The position numbers and the translations under genes were made by a program. Below the pieces are notes generated by a model that saw only the letters and a list, made by a program, of their open reading frames with translations, had not been told where the DNA came from and made no database searches. From Cherax quadricarinatus (Eukaryota > Arthropoda > Malacostraca > Decapoda > Parastacidae): DNA of 64,000 nt. The stretch is taken from assembly GCF_038502225.1 (NCBI RefSeq), contig NC_091355.1:10012778-10076777 (forward strand). The letters are read 5' to 3'. This document shows positions 45,113 to 56,400 of this stretch, piece after piece. The first letter of the stretch is position 1, and each line of letters starts with the position of its first letter.

Positions 45113-47987
45113 GTTCATTTCCATATCCATAGAGATTATACAGTCGTCTTCCCAAGTGGGTCTTCATGCTTTTAAGGACACTCAAACAAAATATAAAGTT
45201 CCTTTAATATATTTCACTACTGAGGTGTTTTTGCATATTTGGAAAGACCTACATCGTAATTTCATACAGAGCATTAACATTCACCCTGTATAACAGATTC
45301 CACAGTGCATATTGATACCAAAAATTTGAATACAGCTACTGTACTCAAGAGTGTATGAATTTTTTTTAATATGTACTGTATTATATTTAAATTTTCTGTG
45401 TGACTGCCTCTTAATGTGATCTCAAGTTGTAAATATGTTGTAATCAACTACTGTAAACCTGACCCCAATTATCATCATCCAGCTCTTTTAACAAGATGCT
45501 CACCAGGATGAAAAGCTCAAAAAAAATCCAGCCAGACACTTCAAATGATTTCTTAACAAGAGGAGTAATAAAAAATATTTCTGCAAGCACTGGCTCAATG
45601 AACTACTTTTTTTGGGGTTGACATTAGACGTGAGATTTCAAATTAGGAGAGGCTGTTTTGACTGCTACTCATATATTTTAGCTCACTCTTCTTGGTATTC
45701 TCATCCTTATCATCATCTACACTAGTTTCGTTGTCTTGTTTCTTGCTATCTAGCCACTTATGTCTTACACATCACCCAAGACGTAATTACATGCTTGACT
45801 AGTAACATATGCTATAAGTTCCATTTATGTCATTTCAAAGTTGTCAATGTCAGTAAATATTCAACAACACTGTTTTAAACTCTGCTATTGATGCAACATG
45901 GCTTAGATTAACACATTATTCAAACTATAATTAAAAATCTATATATAAAAAGATGTCTTTGGATTGATAATATATTAACCAAAATTCAATAGACTGGTAT
46001 TCAGACATATAAATTCATGATTATTCTTTGTATTCATAAGAATACATTTCACAGCTTTAACATACATGAAGTCTGCCAAGCAGATGTATATGAAGTCTGC
46101 CAAGTACCTGGAAGGGGTAAATTTTCATGTATGTGCTACATAGTCAGTGACAGTCAAACAAGCTAACTGCCCTTCTGATAATTTTCTTGTCTGCATTAAT
46201 GCCTTGTGTGAATTAATACGTGAATTAATAGCTGAGCAACTTAGCCAAAATTAGCATACTGGTAATATAACTTATCTTGGCTTTACCCAACTTATCTTAG
46301 GTCAGCCTAGATTTACTAAGTTTTATTTAACATCAACAACAATCAGCATGATGCTCAGACTGATTTTTGTAGAGTTACTGCAGCAGTGAATTTACATTTG
46401 GCTTGTTTGACAAAACAATCATTGCTTTGTAAGTCTAGATTGCAAGGTCTGACTAAAAAGCACTATATACATACTTTGCAAACTTGCCTAGTACAGTATA
46501 TTTGACCTCTTACAGATCCACCAGAGATATTATCCAGCATAAATGTATAATTAGAACAAATTTTCAGCCAACTAAAAATCACATCACTATAATGTACAAA
46601 TACATAAACAATGCCTTATATAAATCAAGAGTTAACATCTAACATGAGATTCAGGTAAGTCTGTTAAACAACACAGGTAAAGTCTCTTAGAGAACAGGAA
46701 TGTGGTTCAATTAATCCTCTAAGATAAATCTGATTAGTCAAAAAGTTTTAGCAAGTGATGATAATTCTTTACTAAGAGTTTAAACAAAATCTTGAACTAG
46801 GTATGAAATTGTCAACCAATGATGCACTGATTTATCTAATTAAAATAAAAACAAATTATTCACAGTACAAATACAGTATTTCTATTTCCAATAATCCTTT
46901 AGCTAACATAATTAAAGTATATAAAACAACAATAAGTAACTAGGCAACAATATGTATATATATACTGTAACACTATACAGCAAATGAAATAAACGTAAAT
47001 CAAAATAAGAATGAAAGGACTAGAAATCATGTAAAATCTTTTCTGAATATATACGAATATTTTTCAAATAATCAAAAGTATATGGATAATAATGTATATT
47101 TATAAATATATTGTGGAAAGAATTGTCCAACAGTAAATCATGCAAACTATTGTATAATACATGATTAAAATTATTTGAAACTCTACAAATACACAATTAA
47201 ATTAATTTTAGACTACACAACTACTGTATAAATCTTAAGTCACATCAAGTGTATAAATCACTGACCTTAAATTCCACATATAAAGAAAAAAACTTTTTAT
47301 ATTCATAAAGTTGAAAACAATGAATTCTTGCAAGAAAATACATCACAGATACATCACTAAAGCACACAGACTCATTCATCCATAAATTAAAAATATAAAA
47401 TTTATGGAATGTATAAAAGACAAAAATGAATAATAAACATGTGCCATAAGCAGCTTATATTTCAATTATGACAACTTTCTTATTTTGCTGTTTATCTTAA
47501 AATTACTGCCAGCTTTTATATAGACTGGGCTTTGGAGCTTGTCAATTATAGTACTGTAATTCAAATATTGTAGCTTGGGAGAGTGAAGATTTTGTTAAAT
47601 GTGATCATGTCTAATGTGAGGCTTTGTGCAACTATGTTCTTTTGTATGTGTGTACTGAAGCTGTAAGGCAGGTAAATTCTCCAAGTGAGGTAAGATCCCA
47701 CATGTAGCACTAACAAGGAATAAAAGAATACAAAATAAGAAAACTGTAAAAAAAAACTCAGTGCTGAATGAAAAATTCCTTTGTGAAAAAAATTAGTGTG
47801 ATGAGAGATACAAATGAAGCAACTGACATTTACTAGAAAAGATTTATTCTACTGATATCACTGGTAAGTTTGTAACAGTAAGATACTCATAAGTGAGAAC
47901 CTGACAATGGGCATAAACTGCGCAAGAGATAGTGAAAATTACTAAATAAATATAAAAGAAACATAGAAAACTGAATATAATAATGGT
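45113..47987. other. AT-rich, repeat-poor interval, no gene recognised
   Basis: No open frame with recognisable content and no tandem repeats. The texture resembles 51.6-53.4 kb. It could be a long 3' UTR of the minus-strand receptor gene, but nothing in the sequence proves it. Confidence 0.4.
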
Positions 47988-47996
47988 AACTAAATC

Positions 47997-50900
47997 TGTC
48001 TCATAAATATGCAAGATTACAGGTACGTCTTGCTACTTCTACTTACACTTAGGTCACACTACACATACATGGACACGTTTATTTATACACACTCATCTGA
48101 GTTTTCTTTGATTTTATCTTAATAGTTCTTGGTCTTATTACTTTTCCTTTTATATCCATGGGGAAGTGGAATAAGAATCTTTCCTCCGTAAGCCATGCGT
48201 GTTGTAAAAGTCAACTAAAATGCCGGGAACAATGGGCTAGTAACCCCTTTTCCTGTAAAGATTACTAAAAAGAATAAGAAGAAGAAAATTGTCAAAGTGG
48301 GAAGTCTGAATGTGCGTGGATGTTGTGCAAATGATAAGAAAGAGATGATTGTGGATGTTATGAATGAGAAGAAACTGGATGTTCTGGCTTTAAGTGAAAC
48401 AAAGCTGAAGGGGGTGGGAGAGTTTCAATGGAGAGGAATAAATGGGATTAGGTCAGGGGTTTCAAATAGAGTTAGAGCTAAAGAAGGAGTAGCAATAATG
48501 TTGAAGGATAAGCTATGGCAGGAAAAGAGGGACTACAAATGTATAAATTCAAGGATTATGTGGAGTAAAATAAAGATTGGATGTGAAAAGTGGGTTATAG
48601 TAAGCGTGTATGCACCTGGAGAAGAGAGAAGTGTAGAGGAGAGAGAGAGATTCTGGGAAATGTTGAGTGAATGCGTGGGGAGTTTTGAATCAAGTGTGAG
48701 AGTAATGGTGGTTGGGGATTTCAATGCTAAAGTGGGTAAAAATGTTATGGAGGGAGTAGTAGGTAATTTTGGGGTGCCAGGGGTAAATGTAAATGGGGAG
48801 CCTTTAATTGAGCTATGTGTAGAAAGAAATTTGGTAATAAGTAATACATATTTTATGAAAAAGAGGATAAATAAATATACAAGGTATGATGTAGCACGTA
48901 ATGAAAGTAGTTTGTTAGATTATGTATTGGTGGATAAAAGGTTGATGGGTAGGCTCCAGGATGTACATGTTTATAGAGGGGCAACTGATATATCGGATCA
49001 TTATTTAGTTGTAGCTACAGTTAGAGTAAGAGGTAGATGGGAAAAGAGGAAGGTGGCAACAACAAGTAAGAGGGAGGTGAAAGTGTATAAACTAAGGGAG
49101 GAGGAAGTTAGGGCGAGATATAAGCGACTATTGGCAGAAAGGTGGGCTAGTGCAAAGATGAGTAGTGGGGGGGTTGAAGAGGGTTGGAATAGTTTTAAAA
49201 ATGCAGTATTAGAATGTGGGGCAGAGGTTTGTGGTTATAGGAGGGTGGGGGCAGGAGGAAAGAGGAGTGATTGGTGGAATGATGAAGTAAAGGGTGTGAT
49301 AAAAGAGAAAAAGGTAGCTTACGAGAGGTTTTTACAAAGCAGAAGTGTTATAAGAAGAGCAGAGTATATGGAGAGTAAAAGAAAGGTGAAGAGAGTGGTG
49401 AGAGAGTGCAAAAGGAGAGCAGATGAAAGAGTGGGAGAGGCACTGTCAAGAAATTTTAATGAAAATAAGAAAAAATTTTGGAGTGAGTTAAACAAGTTAA
49501 GAAAGCCTAGGGAAAGTATGGATTTGTCAGTTAAAAACAGAGTAGGGGAGTTAGTAGATGGGGAGAGGGAGGTATTAGGTAGATGGCGAGAATATTTCGA
49601 GGAACTTTTAAATGTTAAGGGAGAAAGGGAGGCGGTAATTTCATGCACTGGCCAGGGAGGTATACCATCTTTTAGGAGTGAAGAAGAGCAGACTGTAAGT
49701 GTGGTGGAGGTACGTGAGGCATTACGTAGAATGAAAGGGGGTAAAGCAGCTGGAACTGATGGGATCATGACAGAAATGTTAAAAGCAGGGGGGAATATAG
49801 TGTTGGAGTGGTTGGTACTTTTGTTTAATAAATGTATGAAAGAGGGGAAGGTACCTAGGGATTGGCGGAGAGCATGTATAGTCCCTTTATATAAAGGGAA
49901 AGGGGACAAAAGAGATTGTAAAAATTATAGAGGAATAAGTTTACTGAGTATACCAGGAAAAGTATACGGTAGGGTTATAATTGAAAGAATTAGAGGTAAG
50001 ACAGAATGTAGAATTGCGGACGAACAAGGAGGTTTCAGAGTGGGTAGGGGATGTGTAGATCAAGTGTTTACATTGAAGCATATATGTGAACAGTATTTAG
50101 ATAAAGGTAGGGAAGTTTTTATTGCATTTATGGATTTAGAAAAGGCATATGATAGAGTGGATAGAGGAGCAATGTGGCAGATGTTGCAAGTATATGGAAT
50201 AGGTGGTAAGTTACTAAATGCTGTAAAGAGCTTTTATGAGGATAGTGAGGCTCAGGTTAGGGTGTGTAGAAAAGAGGGAGAATACTTCCCGGTAAAAGTA
50301 GGTCTTAGACAGGGATGTGTAATGTCACCATGGTTGTTTAATATATTTATAGATGGGGTTGTAAAAGAAGTAAATGCTAGGGTGTTCGGGAGAGGGGTGG
50401 GATTAAATTATGGGGAATCAAATTCAAAATGGGAATTGACACAGTTACTTTTTGCTGATGATACTGTGCTTATGGGAGATTCTAAAGAAAAATTGCAAAG
50501 GTTAGTGGATGAGTTTGAGAATGTGTGTAAAGGTAGAAAGTTGAAAGTGAACATAGAAAAGAGTAAGGTGATGAGGGTATCAAATGATTTAGATAAAGAA
50601 AAATTGGATATCAAATTGGGGAGGAGGAGTATGGAAGAAGTGAATGTTTTCAGATACTTGGGAGTTGACGTGTCGGCGGATGGATTTATGAAGGATGAGG
50701 TTAATCATAGAATTGATGAGGGAAAAAAGGTGAGTGGTGCGTTGAGGTATATGTGGAGTCAAAAAACGTTATCTATGGAGGCAAAGAAGGGAATGTATGA
50801 AAGTATAGTAGTACCAACACTCTTATATGGATGTGAAGCTTGGGTGGTAAATGCAGCAGCGAGGAGACGGTTGGAGGCAGTGGAGATGTCCTGTCTAAGG

Positions 50901-51552
50901 GCAATGTGTGGTGTAAATATTATGCAGAAAATTCGGAGTGTGGAAATTAGGAGAAGGTGTGGAGTTAATAAAAGCATTAGTCAGAGGGCAGAAGAGGGGT
51001 TGTTGAGGTGGTTTGGTCATTTAGAGAGAATGGATCAAAGTAGAATGACATGGAAAGCATATAAATCTATAGGGGAAGGAAAGAGGGGTAGGGGTCGTCC
51101 TCGAAAGGGTTGGAAAGAGGGGGTAAAGGAGGTTTTGTGGGTGAGGGGCTTGGACTTCCAGCAAGCGTGCATGAGCGTGTTAGATAGGAGTGAATGGAGA
51201 CGAATGATACTTGGGACCTGACGATCTGTTGGAGTGTGAGCAGGGTAATATTTAGTGAAGGGATTCAGGGAAACCGGTTATTTTCATATAGTCGGACTTG
51301 AGTCCTGGAAATGGGAAGTACAATGCCTGCACTTTAAAGGAGGGGTTTGGGATATTGGCAGTTTGGAGGGGTATGTTGTGTATCTCTATACGTATATGCT
51401 TCTAAACTGTTATATTCTGAGCACCTCTGCAAAAGCAGTGATAATGTGTGAGTGTGGTGAAAGTGTTGAATGATGATGAAAGTATTTTCTTTTTGGGGAT
51501 TTTCTTTCTTTTTTGGGTCACCCTGCCTCGGTGGGAGACGACCGACTTGTTG

Positions 51553-51581
<29 letters not shown>
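47997..51581 (+). mobile_element. Near-complete non-LTR retrotransposon with intact ORF, poly(A) tail and TSD
   Basis: AACTAAATC occurs at 47988-47996 and 51582-51590 as a 9-bp target duplication. A run of about 30 A precedes the right copy. A 300-bp leader precedes the coding region, and the 3' end reads CACCCTGCCTCGGTGGGA then CTTGTTGAAAA. Leader and 3' end recur, joined together, in short derivatives at 54.3-60.4 kb. The leader is shorter at its 5' end than in the derivatives at 54962 and 55503, so slight 5' truncation is likely. Confidence 0.92.
48297..51221 (+). CDS. LINE endonuclease-reverse transcriptase (RTE-like, clade not settled)
   Basis: The coding frame is open for 974 codons from GTG and, without any ATG, back to 48219. 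The first ATG is at about 48345, but conserved SLNVRG lies before it, so initiation is unusual or upstream. Residues 1-250 form an APE-type endonuclease: SLNVRG, LSETKL, VSVYAPG, VGDFNAKVG, LLDYVLVD and ISDHYLV. The RT follows at about 480-790: GKAAGTDGIMTEML, PLYKGKGDKRDCKNYRGISL, EQGGFRVGRGCVDQ, FMDLEKAYDRVD, GLRQGCVMSPWLFNIFIDG and LFADDTVLM (catalytic FADD at residues 719-722), then YLGVDVS. The carboxy end has RWFGHLERMD and GRGRPRKGW. There is no RNase H. All catalytic positions I can identify are present and there is no stop or frameshift. The protein would nick and reverse-transcribe at the target. Confidence 0.93.
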   Translation: MGSLNVRGCCANDKKEMIVDVMNEKKLDVLALSETKLKGVGEFQWRGINGIRSGVSNRVRAKEGVAIMLKDKLWQEKRDYKCINSRIMWSKIKIGCEKWVIVSVYAPGEERSVEERERFWEMLSECVGSFESSVRVMVVGDFNAKVGKNVMEGVVGNFGVPGVNVNGEPLIELCVERNLVISNTYFMKKRINKYTRYDVARNESSLLDYVLVDKRLMGRLQDVHVYRGATDISDHYLVVATVRVRGRWEKRKVATTSKREVKVYKLREEEVRARYKRLLAERWASAKMSSGGVEEGWNSFKNAVLECGAEVCGYRRVGAGGKRSDWWNDEVKGVIKEKKVAYERFLQSRSVIRRAEYMESKRKVKRVVRECKRRADERVGEALSRNFNENKKKFWSELNKLRKPRESMDLSVKNRVGELVDGEREVLGRWREYFEELLNVKGEREAVISCTGQGGIPSFRSEEEQTVSVVEVREALRRMKGGKAAGTDGIMTEMLKAGGNIVLEWLVLLFNKCMKEGKVPRDWRRACIVPLYKGKGDKRDCKNYRGISLLSIPGKVYGRVIIERIRGKTECRIADEQGGFRVGRGCVDQVFTLKHICEQYLDKGREVFIAFMDLEKAYDRVDRGAMWQMLQVYGIGGKLLNAVKSFYEDSEAQVRVCRKEGEYFPVKVGLRQGCVMSPWLFNIFIDGVVKEVNARVFGRGVGLNYGESNSKWELTQLLFADDTVLMGDSKEKLQRLVDEFENVCKGRKLKVNIEKSKVMRVSNDLDKEKLDIKLGRRSMEEVNVFRYLGVDVSADGFMKDEVNHRIDEGKKVSGALRYMWSQKTLSMEAKKGMYESIVVPTLLYGCEAWVVNAAARRRLEAVEMSCLRAMCGVNIMQKIRSVEIRRRCGVNKSISQRAEEGLLRWFGHLERMDQSRMTWKAYKSIGEGKRGRGRPRKGWKEGVKEVLWVRGLDFQQACMSVLDRSEWRRMILGT

Positions 51582-51585
<4 letters not shown>

Positions 51586-51590
51586 AAATC

Positions 51591-52617
51591 AATGAGTTAT
51601 CAGTGTGATAGAAACTCACTTCTACTACCCTTACAATAGCCATCCTTGCCAACAATTTTAATAGTCACTTTACATTATTAAACATAATTTTATGTACTGA
51701 TGTTTGTGTTAGAAAATTAATGATTTCCTTGACAGTGATTACATTCAGATACTAAACCATTAATTTTTGTATAAAGGCACATTCAAGGCATCTTTATTAT
51801 ATTTGAGTGCTTGCCAAGAAAATAGTTTCATATTGCATCTACAAGAGCAACTACACTTATATGCCCAAATTCATTCATCTTTCATTGTTGTTTAAATGTT
51901 CTGCCACTTTCTTGTTTCCTAATCTCAGTTGCTCTATGCTGCAGCTGCTCGAAGTTTCTTCTTTATCAACTGTACATTTAGTAAAATTAATAAGAGGTCC
52001 CTTATATTCTCTGCATGTCAAGTGATGTGACCAATATGGAGATAGCAACTGGAATCCTCATCAACACACAACTCACGAGGGTACTACCAGTAAACACCTC
52101 AGTCATGAAGGCATGCATACACGTTCCACTTTATCTAACGTGCAATTAGTTCAGAGTAAAAGACCAATAGATAAATGGAACAAGTATTGGAGTCACCTGC
52201 TACTTGAAAAGTTGAAGACGTTTCTTGAGTGATGCCAAATAATGAATCAACTAGGACTTGAATCAATAGGTTTCAGGCATGAGGTACTGTACTGTATTAC
52301 TGCAACAAAACTCATGATTAGCTATGTACAATAGTATAAAATTCACATTTTTGCTGTGATGTCAAAGGTTTTTCAAAATTACTGCACTTTTTTTTTAATA
52401 GCTATAGCAAATGACCCCTCCCTCTATTGCATCCCTTCCCCCTCCCCCCAAAAAAATAAAGGTTAGGGTACCAGTTGATTAGACAATTTTATTTACCAAA
52501 ACAGAGCATGAATTAGCAGGCTTTGACTTCAGAAAATCAATTAAGAATTTAGGAAATGTAGCACAGTTCACAATATACTAAAATCTTTACCATTTTCATT
52601 TCTACACAAGCACTTTA
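51591..52617. other. No gene recognised
   Basis: AT-rich, mostly unique. Might belong to the 3' UTR of the minus-strand receptor gene. Confidence 0.4.
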
Positions 52618-52619
52618 TA

Positions 52620-52958
52620 CAGTAGTCCCCCCCGTATCCTTGGAGGATAAGATCCAAGACATACCGTGGATACCTGAAACTGTGGATAGTAGTGAACCCT
52701 ATATACAAATCATTTTTTTGTTTACATACATCCCTATGATAAAGTTTAACTGATAAATTAAGCCAAAGTCTAGAATTAGTACTTTTTCACTGATGGAAAG
52801 CATTTCACGGCTTTTCTTAGGCTCTGAAGAGCTGCCAACGTCATACTTTTGTGCTTTGGGGCCATTATTAAGCAAAATTAAGTTTTTTTTTGGACCACAG
52901 AAAACTGTGGATAACCGAGACCGAGGATACAGAATCCGTGGATACGGGGGTCCTACTG
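52620..52958. mobile_element. Tigger/pogo-type MITE A, copy 1
   Basis: 339 bp with inverted termini CAGTAGTCCCCCCGTATCC and GGATACGGGGGTCCTACTG. A TA precedes the left end. No coding capacity. The same element at 61517-63048 is split by another transposon. Confidence 0.82.
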
Positions 52959-53412
52959 AATACTATAATACTAATATTTTTTAATTTACCGTAAAAAATG
53001 AATTACATATCACATTTCTTTTTTATCAGTGCATGTACTGGTTATTATGAAAATTATGATTAAAATATAATCCTTTATGAGTATTTTTTATGCCTCAGTA
53101 AAGGAAAAGTAATGACTGAGAAAGCTGCTTGTGCTAAGCTACTTTTCTTCCATAAATTAACTCATCACAGTAGTACTACCACTGATTATATCTGCATATT
53201 TAGCTAACTTGTCAAGCAACCCTTTTTTAAAGACACTGACATCCAGAAATTTATACAACCACAAGCCCTCACGAAATATTTTCTGTGTTTTAGTCACAAA
53301 ATGCTATACATATCACAAACTAACACATGCACACCAATCTGAGAAAATGAACAGGATCTTCGGCAGGTAGCAGTGTAACGTATGCAGTTAAATCAACGTG
53401 AGTATGGCTTCC

Positions 53413-56400
53413 TTAGTGTGAGAGTAACTCAGTATCAACCTGATAGATACCATTTGTGTGTCTCTGGACAGCAGTGAGAGCTAGAACAGCTGCTCTTGTG
53501 TCTGTCATCACATCTCCAGTTAAACTTACATCATCCTCTTTATCTTCATTTAAGTCTGTACTGGAGGTATCAACCAAGCAAAGAGATTCATCATCATCAT
53601 CATCATTTTCCTGACAGTCAAAAGACACATTCTCCCTGAGCATTGTGGGCTTGTTATCACAGACATTTTCTTGAACTTTAGTATGCCCTTCTGCTGCCAG
53701 GGATGAATGGTGCTCTGCATCTACAGAGGGGTACTCACTTGCAGCATCTGAGAGTACATGGTTAGTTGCACATGCTTCATGGTTGCTTTCTTCAGTACCA
53801 TCCATCAGAGGACCAACAACAGCAAAGACAGTGTCACTGTAATCTGAAAAAATTACTGCACCTTGAGTATTATATGGATAATAACAAAATTTATGTTGAT
53901 GTAATATCAAAAGATATAGTATGATTACAGTTTTGACAAAAACAGTATTTTCAAGTTTTGTCAGTACTGTGCAGAAATCATGGTAAACGTTTTTGTTTCA
54001 TGAGAATATAAATCTCCCTTTCACTTCAAGTAATTAAGTGACCAACAGTTCCTATCTATACGATTATAAATTAAAATCTAGGATCTACTTAAGTTGTACT
54101 TATCAATACTGAGTAACAGTAATTTGACAATACTATGACACTCATTTAATTTCAAGCCTAAATATAATAAAAATTCTAATGCAAACTATACAGTGTGAAG
54201 CCCCTCTATTTTAACCATTATCACATGCTCACTGTACTGTACTCTACATTACCCTAGCTATGGTAAATGCATATATCTGGCATTTCTTCTATTTTCTTAA
54301 TAGCTCTTTCTTCTTTCTTTATTTCCTCTTATCTTCATGGGGAAGTGGGAAAGAATTCTTCCTCTGTAAGCCACACGTGTTGTAAGAGGCAACTAAAATG
54401 CCAGAGCAAGGGGCTAGTAACCCCTTCTCCTGTATAAATTACTAAATTTAAAAAAAGAAAAGCTTTTTGGTTTTCTTTTTAGGTCACCCTGCATGGGTGG
54501 GATACAGACAGTTTGTTGAAAAAAAAATAAAAATGCAACAGGAGGTTGGCCAATAACAACCATCAAGATTAGATCATAATAAGTAAGATTACCTTTTTTT
54601 TTTTTTGGAGCAAAACAATTACAGACATAGGCAAGAAAACAATGTAGGCAAAACATACACAGGAACATGTTACAAAGCCCATATCATTATAAACATTTTG
54701 ACCAAGATTTAATGTAATAGTTAAAATTATATTAAATATGTTCAAAGAGTTCTCCATGGGGAAGTGGAACAGAATTCTTCCTCCGTAAGCCATGCGTGTC
54801 GTAAGAGGAGACTAAAATGCCGGGAGCAAGGGGCTAGTAACTCCTTCTCCTGTATTTATTACTAAATTTAAAAAGAGAAACTTTCGTTTTTCTTTTTGGG
54901 TTACCATGCCTCGGTGGGATACGACCAGTTTGTTGAAAAAAAAAAAAAATGTTCAAAGAGTCTAGGTAGTAGGTTGGTAGACAGCAACCACCCAGGGAGA
55001 TACTGCCGTCCTGCCAAGTGAGTGTAAAACAAAAGCCTGTAATTGTTTTACATGATGGTAGGATTGCTGGTGTCCATTTTTCTGTCTCATAAACATGCAA
55101 GGTTTCAAGTACGTCTTGCTACTTCTACTTACACTTAGGTCACACTACACATACATGTACAAGCATATATATACACACCCCTCTGGGTTTTCTTCTATTT
55201 TCTTACTAGTTCTTGTTCTTGTATATTTCCTCTTACTTCTATGGGGAAGTGGAACAGAATTCTTCCTCCGTAAGCCATGCGTGTTGTAAGAGGCGACTAA
55301 AATGCCAGAAGCAAGGGCCTAGTAACCCCTTCTCCTGTATATATTACTAAATGTAAGAGGAGAAACTTTCGTTTTTCCTTTTGGGCCACACTGCCTCGGT
55401 GGGATATGGCCAGTGTGCTGAAAGAATGAGGTTCAAAGAGATAAAAGTTAAAACAGTGTTGACCCCTATAAGGAGAAAAAAGCTAAATATTGAGGAAAAA
55501 CCTAGGTAGTAGGTTGATAAACAGCAACCACCCATGGAGGTACGTACTACCGTCCTGCCAAATGAGTATGAAACGGAAACCTGTAATTGTTTTACATGAT
55601 GGTACGACTGCTGGTGTCTTTTTTTCTGTCTCATAAACATGCAAGGTTTCAGGTACGTCTTACTACTTCTACCTACATTTAGGTCATAGTACACATACAT
55701 GTACAAGGATATATATACAGTAGGGCCCTACTTTACGGCGTTTCGCTTTACGGCGTTCTGCTAATACGGTCATTTCAAATTATGACCAAAACTCGCTATA
55801 CGGCTCCCCTCACCTGACTTTCTAATACGGTCACCGCGCACCCACCCGGTTTGTTTACATTCTCTGTGAGATCAGTAATACCTAAGTCTCTCCATTATGC
55901 CTGGAAACTCCAAAATTTTAAGTGTTTTTAAAAGTTATTTCATATGTTATATATACTCTGATAATAATACTTATGTATACCTGTACTTAAATAAACTTAC
56001 ATACTGTGCTGGCATGCAGGTACACATTAAAATCAGTAAGTGTTTTTTATATCTCCAGACATATTAGTAATAATAATAATAACTGAGTCTCATTTAAATG
56101 TTGTATATTACGTTATGAGATGTGGTAGCAGACGACTTGCACAAGTGACGCCATATTAGAAATAATAATAATAATAATCACCGAGTCTCATTAAATGTCG
56201 TATATTACGTTAATATACACATTTTCATTAATCCATCCATGATATTTTTTTCAAAATTTTGTAATAAACATGATACATAACATATAAAGATGATAAATAC
56301 ACCCCACAATAGAATAAATAAATATAAATATGAGATGTGGTAGCCAGATAACTTGTACAAGTGATGCCAAGAATAACACTTTCTCTAGTTTAACATAAGA

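Noticed and set aside
49319..49909. 196-residue minus-strand frame
   Set aside because: Antisense shadow of the LINE RT gene; no independent motif.
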